A stretch of DNA of 25,264 nt from Lachnospiraceae bacterium. Lineage in GTDB: Bacteria > Bacillota > Clostridia > Lachnospirales > Lachnospiraceae. This document shows positions 7,754 through 14,914 of this stretch, one piece after another. Within the stretch, counting starts at the first letter, position 1; every line of letters starts with the position of its first letter. The stretch lies in assembly GCA_900751995.1 (NCBI GenBank), contig CAADTP010000064.1, forward strand, positions 1 through 25,264. The letters are read 5' to 3'. Under the pieces are notes generated by a model. The model did no database searches. It saw only the letters and a list, made by a program, of their open reading frames with translations, and had not been told where the DNA came from. The position numbers and the translations under genes are program-made.

Positions 7754-8668
7754 TTGAATTACATGGATATCCATACATTTCTTACAATTGTATCCAGTTC
7801 ATCACTGTCTAAGGCAGCAGAAGTTTTGTTCGTCTCACAGCCTGCACTGAGTCATCGTCTGTCTGCTCTGGAGGAAGAACTTGGAACAGAACTTATTATC
7901 CGCAAAAAAGGTGCCCGCACACTGGAACTCACAGATGCAGGAAAGCGTTTTGTGCCCCTTGCCCGTAAATGGGAACAGCTGTGGCTGGAAACAAGTCAGA
8001 TCCAGAATGAAAAACCGTCGGACATTCTGCAGATTGCAAATGTGGACAGCCTGAATTTTTATTTTATGCCGCAGATCATCGGCAGTTTCCTTGAGAAACA
8101 TAAAAACTGCAGTCTGCATATCAATACCATGCGTTCCAATGTGTCCTATAAAGCTGTGGAGAACAAAGAAGTAGACATGGGGCTGATCACAAATCCACAT
8201 TTTTTCAAAAAAGTGCAGACGGTGCCGCTTTTTGAAGAAAAACTGGTCCTGGTCTGCAGCAAAGATACTGCGTATGAGGATGGAATCCTGCCTTCCCGTC
8301 TGAAAAGCGAGGATGAGATCTATATTCCATGGAGTGATTCTTTTATCATGTGGCATGATTACTGGTTCGGAAATAATTCCGAAGTAAAAGTATCACTCGA
8401 CAATATGGCACTTTTGCGTCAGCTCCTTGATCTCGAAAAAACATGGGCAATCATGCCGGCAACAATAGGAAAGAAACTCTCTCAGGAGGGAGAATGCCGC
8501 ATTGTAGCGCTGGAGAATGGTCCGGAATATCGTACATGTTATGCGATCATGAGAGACCAGCGGAATGCAGCTCCTCTGGTGATGGATTTCCTGCAGGAAC
8601 TTCTTGACACAGTAAAAGGAATCCCGGAGATCAGAGTGCTTACGGAATATATCCGTCAGGCACCCTGA
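7754..8668 (+). CDS. LysR family transcriptional regulator
   Basis: A cytoplasmic DNA-binding regulator that normally responds to a small metabolite. At 304 residues it has standard LysR length. The N-terminal winged helix-turn-helix is clear (SLSKAAEVLFVSQPALSHRL, then SALEEELGTELIIRKK); residues about 90-300 form the periplasmic-binding-protein-like effector domain. The TTG at 7754 is preferred because AAGGAGG lies 9 bases upstream; the next ATG (7763) is 18 bases away and would remove two tyrosine/asparagine residues only. It is transcribed divergently from the DUF1275 gene from overlapping promoters, the usual arrangement for autoregulation and control of the neighbour. The ligand is unknown. 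Confidence 0.92.
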   Translation: MNYMDIHTFLTIVSSSSLSKAAEVLFVSQPALSHRLSALEEELGTELIIRKKGARTLELTDAGKRFVPLARKWEQLWLETSQIQNEKPSDILQIANVDSLNFYFMPQIIGSFLEKHKNCSLHINTMRSNVSYKAVENKEVDMGLITNPHFFKKVQTVPLFEEKLVLVCSKDTAYEDGILPSRLKSEDEIYIPWSDSFIMWHDYWFGNNSEVKVSLDNMALLRQLLDLEKTWAIMPATIGKKLSQEGECRIVALENGPEYRTCYAIMRDQRNAAPLVMDFLQELLDTVKGIPEIRVLTEYIRQAP

Positions 8669-8680
8669 ATCTCCGGGATT
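8620..8680 (+). terminator. Long hairpin spanning the lysR 3' end
   Basis: AATCCCGGAGAT (8620-8631) and ATCTCCGGGATT (8669-8680) form a perfect 12-bp stem. It encloses a second hairpin ACGGA-ATATA-TCCGT and the lysR stop codon. There is no good T-run, so it may protect or process the 3' end rather than terminate, or serve both convergent genes. Confidence 0.45.
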
Positions 8681-8713
8681 CCGGGGGTTTGATGAGGTTA
8701 CTGCAGACAGTAC

Positions 8714-8930
8714 CTATTCTTCATCATAACTGTAATCATAAGAATCATCGTAAGAAGTATCTTCGTCGTAATCGCTGTAGGAATCATCATAAGAATCGTC
8801 ATAGGACTCATCATAATACGAGTCATCATAGGAATCGGATTCTTCATCATAGCTGGAATCGTCGTAAGAATCCTCTGAGGAATCTTCAATGTCTTCTGCC
8901 GAAGAATCGGAACTGTCAGAAGATGATGTC
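8714..8930 (-). repeat. Degenerate tandem repeats encoding the CapA acidic tail
   Basis: The 3' part of the CapA-like gene consists of imperfect short repeats (on the plus strand, variants of GAATCATCATA and GAATCGTCATA) that encode SYDD/YDDS units. Slippage is likely to make the length vary between strains. Confidence 0.7.
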
Positions 8931-10093
8931 GCGCCGCCGGTGATCATAGCAGTACGTTCCTGGATCTTATTGAGAATACGTGCTGCCTCGTCACCTTCGG
9001 CGGGAGTTGGCTGATAATTGTTGTAATCCGAATCAGAGGAGACAGAGCAGGGGATGATGTTGGTGACATTGTCCGCTTTTACTCCGTTTTGATCTACAGT
9101 GAAGGTCTGCTGGAAGATCATGGTATCCATATCACTCGGATACTGATTTCCACCAAAGCAGAAGTTTCCAAGACTGTAAACAATATTCTTTCCTTTATAT
9201 TCTTCAATTCCCTGAAGCACATGCGGATGATGCCCGCATACCAGATCGGCTCCTTCATCAATAGCAAGGTGAGCGAGAGTGGTCTGATTGCTGTCAGGGA
9301 CTTCTTCTTTTTCATTTCCCCAGTGGAAGATCACGATCGTGATCTGTGCACCCTCAGCCTTTACCTTGGCGATGTTCTGTTTGAGCTGTTCCTTTCGTTC
9401 AAGGTGATCCTTTAATTCATAGATTCCAACCAGTCCGACCTTGATCCCTTTGACTTCTGTCACAAGCGTCTTATCATATCCGAAATTCAGGATTCCTGCA
9501 CTGTCGAGTGCGGAGATGGTATCCTCATAGCCCTGATTTCCATAATCGTGGCTGTGGTTGTTGGCAGTGTTGACAGCTTCGACAGAACCGGAGGTAAGAA
9601 TGCCGGCATATTCAGCAGGAGCCTTGAAGGCATACTCCTTGTCCTCGCGATCCTCAGAATCTGTAAGAGTTCCTTCAAAGTTGGCAATCGTCAGATCATC
9701 TGCGGAAAAAATGCTCTTCACGTTGGAGAAGAAATAATCTGCTCCATAATTTTCATAATAAGCATTAAGACTGGTATCGTAGTCAAAGTTTTCGTCTGTA
9801 CCGAGCGTACAGTCACCTACGACACTGACGGTCAGCGATACCGGAGCCATGGTTGGTGTTGGCGTGAGGTCTGCATCTGAGGCGGAAGTCTCATCCTGCG
9901 ATTTCGCTGAGGCGTTTGTCTTAATGGCACCATTTTTGCGTGCAGAACAGCCACGGACCAGGATGATAAGAAGCAGCAGGATAAGAACGGCACCGCAGCC
10001 TATGAGAAGACGTTCGGTGATCTGCTGCCTTCTGCGGTAGTAGCGGGATTTTTTGTACGCACGTTTTTTGTGTTTTTTCTTTTTTGGCGGCAT
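8714..10093 (-). CDS. CapA-like membrane-anchored metallophosphoesterase
   Basis: Belongs to the PGA_cap/CapA family, calcineurin-like phosphoesterases associated with poly-gamma-glutamate or other envelope polymers; the real substrate in gut clostridia is unknown. Order of parts (459 aa): extremely basic cytoplasmic N-terminus (PPKKKKHKKRAYKK), one transmembrane segment about residues 29-48, a Ser/Thr-rich linker, the CapA domain about 85-370 with VVGDCTLG, ANFEGTLT, TANNHSHDYG, IFHWGNE, GHHPHVLQG and YSLGNFCFGG, then a 70-residue tail made almost only of Asp, Ser, Tyr and Glu in YDDS-like units. ATG 10093 follows AAGGAG. No capB or capC neighbours are present. It is divergent from nfo. Confidence 0.88.
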   Translation of the reverse strand: MPPKKKKHKKRAYKKSRYYRRRQQITERLLIGCGAVLILLLLIILVRGCSARKNGAIKTNASAKSQDETSASDADLTPTPTMAPVSLTVSVVGDCTLGTDENFDYDTSLNAYYENYGADYFFSNVKSIFSADDLTIANFEGTLTDSEDREDKEYAFKAPAEYAGILTSGSVEAVNTANNHSHDYGNQGYEDTISALDSAGILNFGYDKTLVTEVKGIKVGLVGIYELKDHLERKEQLKQNIAKVKAEGAQITIVIFHWGNEKEEVPDSNQTTLAHLAIDEGADLVCGHHPHVLQGIEEYKGKNIVYSLGNFCFGGNQYPSDMDTMIFQQTFTVDQNGVKADNVTNIIPCSVSSDSDYNNYQPTPAEGDEAARILNKIQERTAMITGGATSSSDSSDSSAEDIEDSSEDSYDDSSYDEESDSYDDSYYDESYDDSYDDSYSDYDEDTSYDDSYDYSYDEE

Positions 10094-10132
10094 GGGAAAC
10101 TCCTTGTTTTATGTATTTTTTTGTTTATAAAA

Positions 10133-10161
10133 AGTATAGGGAATTTTATACAATTCGTCAA
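10133..10161 (-). promoter_or_regulatory. Promoter of the CapA-like gene
   Basis: Minus strand: TTGACG (10161-10156), 17-bp spacer, TATACT (10138-10133). It lies back to back with the nfo promoter, with only five bases between the two -35 boxes. Confidence 0.65.
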
Positions 10162-10166
10162 TATGT

Positions 10167-10194
10167 TTGCAGTTTTTGATTTTTTTTGTATAAT
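10167..10194 (+). promoter_or_regulatory. Promoter of nfo
   Basis: TTGCAG (10167-10172), 16-bp T-rich spacer, perfect TATAAT (10189-10194), about 50 bases before the ATG at 10247. Confidence 0.6.
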
Positions 10195-10246
10195 CAAAGG
10201 ATAGAAGCGGAACGGTCCGCAGATGCTAAGAAAAAAGGAGATTTTT

Positions 10247-11101
10247 ATGAGTACAGCAAAAAGTCCATTATATATTGGAAACCACACAACTTCATCCAAA
10301 GGCTATACCAGGATGGCACGCCAGATGATCGCAAACGGGGGAAATGCGTTTGCATTTTTTACCAGAAATCCAAGAGGCGGACGGGCGAAGGAGATCGATC
10401 CGGAGGATGTGCGTAAATTTCTGGAACTGACAGAGGAATATAAATTTGGGAAGATCGTGGCACATGCACCATACGTATTAAATGGATGTTCGGAAAAGGA
10501 AAACATCCGGGAATTTGCCAGAGAGACGATGGCAGATGACCTGAAGCGCATGGAATGGACGCCGGGAAATTATTATAATTTTCATCCGGGAAGCCATGTA
10601 GGACAGGGAGCAGAAGCAGGAGTCCGCATGATCGCAGAAATGCTGAATGAGGTGCTGACCGAAGAACAGACCACAACGGTGCTTCTTGAAACGATGTCCG
10701 GCAAGGGGACGGAGATAGGAAGAAATTTCGAAGAACTCCGTCAGATCCTCGACCTGGTAGAAAAGAAGGACAAGATGGGAATCTGTCTGGATACCTGCCA
10801 TGTCTGGGATGGAGGCTATGACATCGTAAATAATCTCGATGGTGTCCTTGAAGAATTTGACCGGATCATCGGGCTTGAGAAATTAAAAGCCATTCACTTA
10901 AATGACAGCCTGAACGACCTTGGCAGCCACAAAGACCGCCATGCAAGGATCGGCGAGGGAAGAATCGGGCTGGAAGCACTGGTAAGGGTGATCCGTCATC
11001 CGTGCCTGGAGAGAATTCCATTCATTCTCGAAACGCCGAATGATGATGAAGGATGGGCAGCAGAGATTCGGACTCTGAGAGAAGCATACGAGAAATCCTG
11101 A
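10247..11101 (+). CDS. nfo: Endonuclease IV (AP endonuclease)
   Basis: Cleaves the phosphodiester bond 5' to abasic sites in base excision repair; a tri-zinc TIM-barrel enzyme in the cytoplasm. At 284 residues it matches the family. All nine expected zinc ligands are present and nearly in register with E. coli Nfo: His 73, His 113, Glu 148, Asp 182, His 185, His 217, Asp 230, His 232 and Glu 262, in motifs such as NFHPGSH, LDTCHVWDGG and KDRHARIGEG. I chose ATG 10247 (MSTAKSPLYIGNH) because AAGGAG lies 6 bases before it; the upstream in-frame ATG at 10223 lies 5' of that site. It has its own promoter, shared back to back with the CapA-like gene. No clear terminator was found in the 66 bases before the convergent dehydrogenase gene. 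Confidence 0.96.
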   Translation: MSTAKSPLYIGNHTTSSKGYTRMARQMIANGGNAFAFFTRNPRGGRAKEIDPEDVRKFLELTEEYKFGKIVAHAPYVLNGCSEKENIREFARETMADDLKRMEWTPGNYYNFHPGSHVGQGAEAGVRMIAEMLNEVLTEEQTTTVLLETMSGKGTEIGRNFEELRQILDLVEKKDKMGICLDTCHVWDGGYDIVNNLDGVLEEFDRIIGLEKLKAIHLNDSLNDLGSHKDRHARIGEGRIGLEALVRVIRHPCLERIPFILETPNDDEGWAAEIRTLREAYEKS

Positions 11102-11167
11102 TACAAGCAAGTTCCCACTCACTGTTTATTGTTTTTCGCAATTGAAGAGGGGACTTACCTGATTTGG

Positions 11168-12157
11168 TTAAATATGCACTTCGTTTCTGAGTTCTTTCCC
11201 TGTGCGGAAAGCCTCAGCATTCTCAAGTGTCGTCTCAGCGATATTGGTAAGCGCTTCCTCTGTAAAAAATCCCTGATGGGAAGTGAGCGCAACGTTCGGG
11301 AAAGAGAGCAGTCTCTGCACGGTAGAGGTTTTGAGGATATGCTCGGACATGTCTTCATAGACAAAATCAGATTCTTCCTCATAGACATCAAGCCCTACTG
11401 CAAAAAACTTATGATCCCGGATACCTGCGATCAGGTCTTCAGTGCAGATCAGGCCGCCGCGAGAGGTGTTTACGAGAATGACACCGTCTTTCATCCGGGA
11501 GATGCTTTCCTTACTGATCATATGGTAAGTGTCCGGCGTGAGCGGGCAGTGCAGGCTGATCAGGTCACTGGAAGAAAGAAGCGTTTCAAGAGGAACATAC
11601 GTAAGATCTGTCTGCGTTTTGTCCGGGTACAGGTCATAGGCGAGTAGGTTCATGCCAAAACCGCGGCAGATATGCGCCATGGCAAGCCCGATCTTGCCGG
11701 TTCCGACGATCCCGGCTGTTTTTTTATACAGGTTCACTCCCATGAGACCATTGAGGGAAAAATTGTTTTCCCGGCATTTGATATAAGCTTTGTGGGTATG
11801 ACGGTTGGCGGTGAGAACGAGAGCCATCGCAAGCTCGGCGACCGCTTCCGGAGAATAACCGGGAACGCGGAGGACTTTGATGTCGCATTCAGCAGCAGTT
11901 TTGAGATCTACATTATTATAACCGGCACAGCGCATCAGGATCAGACGGATACCCTGATGTGCGAGTTCTTCGATCACTTCTGTTCCAAGGTCTGCGTTTA
12001 CAAAAGCGCAGATCCCATCGTAACCGGCGGCGAGGGAAGCAGTCTCTGCGTAGAGATTTGCTTCAATAAAAGTAATGTCGATATCAGGATGCTCCGGTTT
12101 CAGTTTATCAAAAAATCTCTGGTCATAATCTCTTGCACCATAAAATAATATTTTCAT
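11168..12157 (-). CDS. D-2-hydroxyacid dehydrogenase, D-lactate dehydrogenase type
   Basis: Reduces a 2-oxoacid, most likely pyruvate to D-lactate, with NADH in fermentation. The 329-residue length and layout fit the D-LDH branch. It has the Rossmann motif GIVGTGKIGLAMAHICRGFG followed by an acidic Asp near 175 (NAD preference) and the catalytic triad Arg 233 (NTSRGG), Glu 262 (DVYEEE) and His 294 (TSHQGFF), the same spacing as the Lactobacillus enzyme (235/264/296). ATG 12157 (MKILFYGARD) follows GGAGG; the frame continues 34 codons upstream without a site. It is convergent with nfo and separated from aroA by a terminator, so it is its own unit. 2-Hydroxyisocaproate or phenyllactate-type activity cannot be excluded. 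Confidence 0.9.
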   Translation of the reverse strand: MKILFYGARDYDQRFFDKLKPEHPDIDITFIEANLYAETASLAAGYDGICAFVNADLGTEVIEELAHQGIRLILMRCAGYNNVDLKTAAECDIKVLRVPGYSPEAVAELAMALVLTANRHTHKAYIKCRENNFSLNGLMGVNLYKKTAGIVGTGKIGLAMAHICRGFGMNLLAYDLYPDKTQTDLTYVPLETLLSSSDLISLHCPLTPDTYHMISKESISRMKDGVILVNTSRGGLICTEDLIAGIRDHKFFAVGLDVYEEESDFVYEDMSEHILKTSTVQRLLSFPNVALTSHQGFFTEEALTNIAETTLENAEAFRTGKELRNEVHI

Positions 12158-12242
12158 TATTGCATTCCTCCCTGGATGTGGATGATTTTCAGATTCTGTT
12201 TTAGAATGCCCGGGGAGAAGAAGTGTATACGTAAATAACAAA

Positions 12243-12287
12243 AAAACTGCTGTCTGCATGAAAGTAAATCATGGAAACAGCAGTTTT
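12243..12287 (-). terminator. Terminator of the tyrA-aroA operon
   Basis: AAAACTGCTGT (12243-12253) and ACAGCAGTTTT (12277-12287) form a perfect 11-bp stem. Read on the minus strand it is followed by a run of T, just after aroA and before the dehydrogenase gene. Confidence 0.8.
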
Positions 12288-12306
12288 AATTGTGTGCAGT
12301 TGCTTA

Positions 12307-13590
12307 TTATATTCTACTTGAATCTAAGCTATAAAGATCATGATAAAACTCCGGATAGGAGATATTGACACATTCTCCGTTGAGAATTTCCACAGTGCCG
12401 TCACAGATCGTTCCGGCTACAGCGAAACTCATGGCAATACGATGATCAAGATGAGAATCGATCACTGCACCGTGGAGTGGACGTCCGCCGTGGATGATCA
12501 TGCCGTCATCCGTTCCTTCAATATCAGCCCCCATGCGTCTGAGGTTGTCAACCATAACAGCAATACGGTCAGATTCCTTGACTTTGAGTTCCTGGGCATC
12601 GCGGATAATGGTGGTTCCCTCGGCAAAAGCAGCCATGACGGCAAGCATCGGAATCTCGTCGATCAGTGTCGGGATGATGCTTCCTTCGATGGTCGTTCCT
12701 TTAAGGGAACTGGTGCGAATCAGAAGATCGGCAGTCGGTTCGCCTTCTGTACTCTCGTTGAGGAGAGTGATATCAGCACCCATATCCATGCAGACCTTTA
12801 AGATTCCGGCTCTGGTCGGGTTGATCCCTACGTTCTTAAGCAGGATCTCGCTTCCCGGAGTCAGAAGACCGGCTGCGATAAAGTAGGCGGCAGAAGAAAT
12901 ATCACCAGGTACCTGAATGTCTCTTCCTTCCAGAACAGGTTCCGGTCTGATGGATGCTGTGGTTCCTTCGGAAGTGATTTCTGCACCAAAATAATTCAGC
13001 ATGATCTCTGTATGGTTTCGGGAAAGAAATGGTTCCGTCACGCTGGTGATCCCATCGGCATACATACCAGCAAGCAGGACGCAGGATTTGACCTGTGCGG
13101 AAGCGACCGGTGAATCATAATGAGCGGCGTGAAGTGGTCTGCCGTGGATGATAAGCGGTGCACAGCCGTTATCAAGCCTGCTTGTGATATCGGCTCCCAT
13201 GGAGACCAGAGGTGTCATGATGCGTTTCATCGGACGGGTACGGATCGAATCATCTCCGTCCAGCTCGGAGGTGAAAGTCTGTCCGGCAAGGATTCCGGAG
13301 ATCAGTCGGGTCGTAGTTCCGCTGTTGCCGACGTCAAGGATTTCAGTCGGGGCTGTGAGGCCGTGAAGCCCTCTGCCGTGTACAAGAATCTCATCTTTAT
13401 TGCGGTCTATCTCGATTCCCATTTTGCGGAAACAGGAGATCGTAGAAAGACAGTCAGCGCCCTCAAGAAAATGAGAGATTCTGGTTGTGCCTCGGGCAAG
13501 TGAGCCAAACATGACTGCCCGGTGAGAAATTGACTTGTCACCGGGAACAGTCAGGGTTCCTTTTAAGTTTGTCTGTTTTTTGATTTCCAT
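12307..13590 (-). CDS. aroA: 3-phosphoshikimate 1-carboxyvinyltransferase (EPSP synthase)
   Basis: Transfers the enolpyruvyl group of PEP to shikimate-3-phosphate, the sixth step of the shikimate pathway, in the cytoplasm. At 427 residues it has full family length, with GDKSISHRAVM near residue 17 (substrate-binding Lys), the GNSGTTTRLISG loop, IRTRPMKR, SRNHTEIML, DEIPMLAVMAA (catalytic Asp region) and ELKVKESDRI. The NSGTT form of the phosphate loop resembles the Bacillus-like class II enzymes rather than the NAGTA of class I; whether it is glyphosate tolerant is not shown. Start at ATG 13590 (MEIKKQTNLKG), 13 bases after the tyrA stop, with only a weak AGGT upstream, so translational coupling to tyrA is likely. 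It is followed by a good terminator. Confidence 0.96.
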   Translation of the reverse strand: MEIKKQTNLKGTLTVPGDKSISHRAVMFGSLARGTTRISHFLEGADCLSTISCFRKMGIEIDRNKDEILVHGRGLHGLTAPTEILDVGNSGTTTRLISGILAGQTFTSELDGDDSIRTRPMKRIMTPLVSMGADITSRLDNGCAPLIIHGRPLHAAHYDSPVASAQVKSCVLLAGMYADGITSVTEPFLSRNHTEIMLNYFGAEITSEGTTASIRPEPVLEGRDIQVPGDISSAAYFIAAGLLTPGSEILLKNVGINPTRAGILKVCMDMGADITLLNESTEGEPTADLLIRTSSLKGTTIEGSIIPTLIDEIPMLAVMAAFAEGTTIIRDAQELKVKESDRIAVMVDNLRRMGADIEGTDDGMIIHGGRPLHGAVIDSHLDHRIAMSFAVAGTICDGTVEILNGECVNISYPEFYHDLYSLDSSRI

Positions 13591-13603
13591 TATTATGATC
13601 AAC

Positions 13604-14695
13604 CTACCGTTCGTATACAATATAATTTCGCTTCTTAAGAAGTGCAGTTCCGCGTTTCATGGCATCTTCCTCATAGAATTCAATCTTCAGGACACCCTGC
13701 TCAAATTCACGGTTGTGGATGATGCCGATGTTTTTGATACTGATTCCTTCCATAGCAAGGATTGTGGCAATTGTGGCAATTCCACCTGCTTCATCGACAA
13801 TATCAATATAAAGAACATAGGTCTTGTTGATAAGGCCGGAAGAAGTTGTGTCGATGGAGTCACGGTAATCTCTGGAATTTGCAAACATATCATAGAGAGT
13901 TTCTGCCTCCAGATTGTCAACGGAACAGCGGGCCTGGATCAGCATCTTGATGTATTCGTCAAGCACATGGGAGATATTCTCATGATTCTCGAGGCAGATC
14001 TGTTCCCACATAACCGGAGAGGAGGAGGCAATACGGGTGATATCACGAAAACCTCCTGCTGCGATCGTCTTCATGTATTCAGCGTCATTATCCAGCTCCC
14101 TGACAAGATTTACCAGTGTGGACGCGATGATATGTGGGAGATGGCTGACACCGGCGGTGATGAAATCGTGTTCCTCACAGGTGAGGACCATCGGGATCGA
14201 ACCAAGAGAGTCGATCAGTTCAGAAAATTCGGTGATCTTTTCGAGAGGAACCTGTCCGCCCGGCGTCAGGATATAGTAAGCATTTTCGAGAAGATGATCT
14301 GAGGAATACTCAAATCCGGAACGTTCGGAACCAGCCATGGGATGTCCGCCGATAAAGCAGTTTTCCATGCCAAGCTCCTCGACTGCCTTGTGGATCGGTC
14401 CCTTGACGCTTCCGGCATCTGTGATGATGCATCCGTCCTTTATGATATCCTTGAGGTATTTAAGGTATTCGATATTATATTCTACCGGAGCACAGAGAAA
14501 AATATAGTCGCAGCTGCGATAACGGTCATCTTTCTCTTCCAGTACGCCGTCAATGGCACCGCAGTTCAGTGCGGCAGCCAGAGTTCCCTTGTGTTTTGCA
14601 TATGCGAGGATGTGGTAATCCGGATGAAACTTGCGGATCGTTTTTGCAATAGATCCTCCGATCAGGCCAAGCCCGATAAAACCGATGGTTTTCAT
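13604..14695 (-). CDS. tyrA: Prephenate dehydrogenase with C-terminal ACT domain
   Basis: Oxidatively decarboxylates prephenate to 4-hydroxyphenylpyruvate, the tyrosine branch step. The 363-residue protein has an N-terminal Rossmann fold (GFIGLGLIGGSIAKTI), then TDAGSVK, GGHPMAGSERSGFE and AGVSHLPHI (substrate-site His), a helical dimerisation region, and from about residue 295 an ACT domain (YVLYIDIVDEAGGIATIATI), which usually gives feedback inhibition by tyrosine. ATG 14695 follows AAAGGA; an in-frame TTG 12 codons upstream is less likely. It is the first gene of a two-gene operon with aroA, driven by a strong promoter just upstream. Confidence 0.95.
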   Translation of the reverse strand: MKTIGFIGLGLIGGSIAKTIRKFHPDYHILAYAKHKGTLAAALNCGAIDGVLEEKDDRYRSCDYIFLCAPVEYNIEYLKYLKDIIKDGCIITDAGSVKGPIHKAVEELGMENCFIGGHPMAGSERSGFEYSSDHLLENAYYILTPGGQVPLEKITEFSELIDSLGSIPMVLTCEEHDFITAGVSHLPHIIASTLVNLVRELDNDAEYMKTIAAGGFRDITRIASSSPVMWEQICLENHENISHVLDEYIKMLIQARCSVDNLEAETLYDMFANSRDYRDSIDTTSSGLINKTYVLYIDIVDEAGGIATIATILAMEGISIKNIGIIHNREFEQGVLKIEFYEEDAMKRGTALLKKRNYIVYER

Positions 14696-14743
14696 GATGT
14701 CTGTATCCTTTCCGAGTCTATTTATAGACAAAACTATGTACTT

Positions 14744-14772
14744 ATTTTAAAAGATACGATGAAAAATGTCAA
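14744..14772 (-). promoter_or_regulatory. Promoter of tyrA-aroA
   Basis: Minus strand: consensus TTGACA (14772-14767), 17-bp spacer, TAAAAT (14749-14744), about 50 bases before the tyrA ATG. No T-box or other leader fits in this short 5' UTR. Confidence 0.75.
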
Positions 14773-14851
14773 ATAAAGCTATAAAATAGGTGAATTCGAT
14801 GAATAATTGCAAAAATAACTCAAAAAAAGTTGTTAAAATTACATAAAATAC

Positions 14852-14880
14852 TTGAAAAGTTGAAAGAATTTTAGTAAAAT
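14852..14880 (+). promoter_or_regulatory. Promoter of fusA2
   Basis: TTGAAA (14852-14857), 17-bp spacer, TAAAAT (14875-14880), 34 bases before the ATG, in an AT-rich divergent region. Confidence 0.65.
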
Positions 14881-14914
14881 ATGGACATATCAGACATACA
14901 GGGAGGTATTACAT

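Noticed and set aside
8714..8930. Regularly spaced short repeats considered as a CRISPR array
   Set aside because: Units are degenerate, in frame with the CapA gene and lack unique spacers; no cas genes nearby.
8689..8943. Asn/His/Arg-rich ORF opposite the CapA tail
   Set aside because: The low-complexity composition comes from reading the YDDS-encoding repeats on the other strand; not a real histidine-rich protein.
11102..11167. Possible terminator AAGTTCCC/GGGGACTT between nfo and the dehydrogenase gene
   Set aside because: The arms do not pair in full register and neither strand has a proper T-run.
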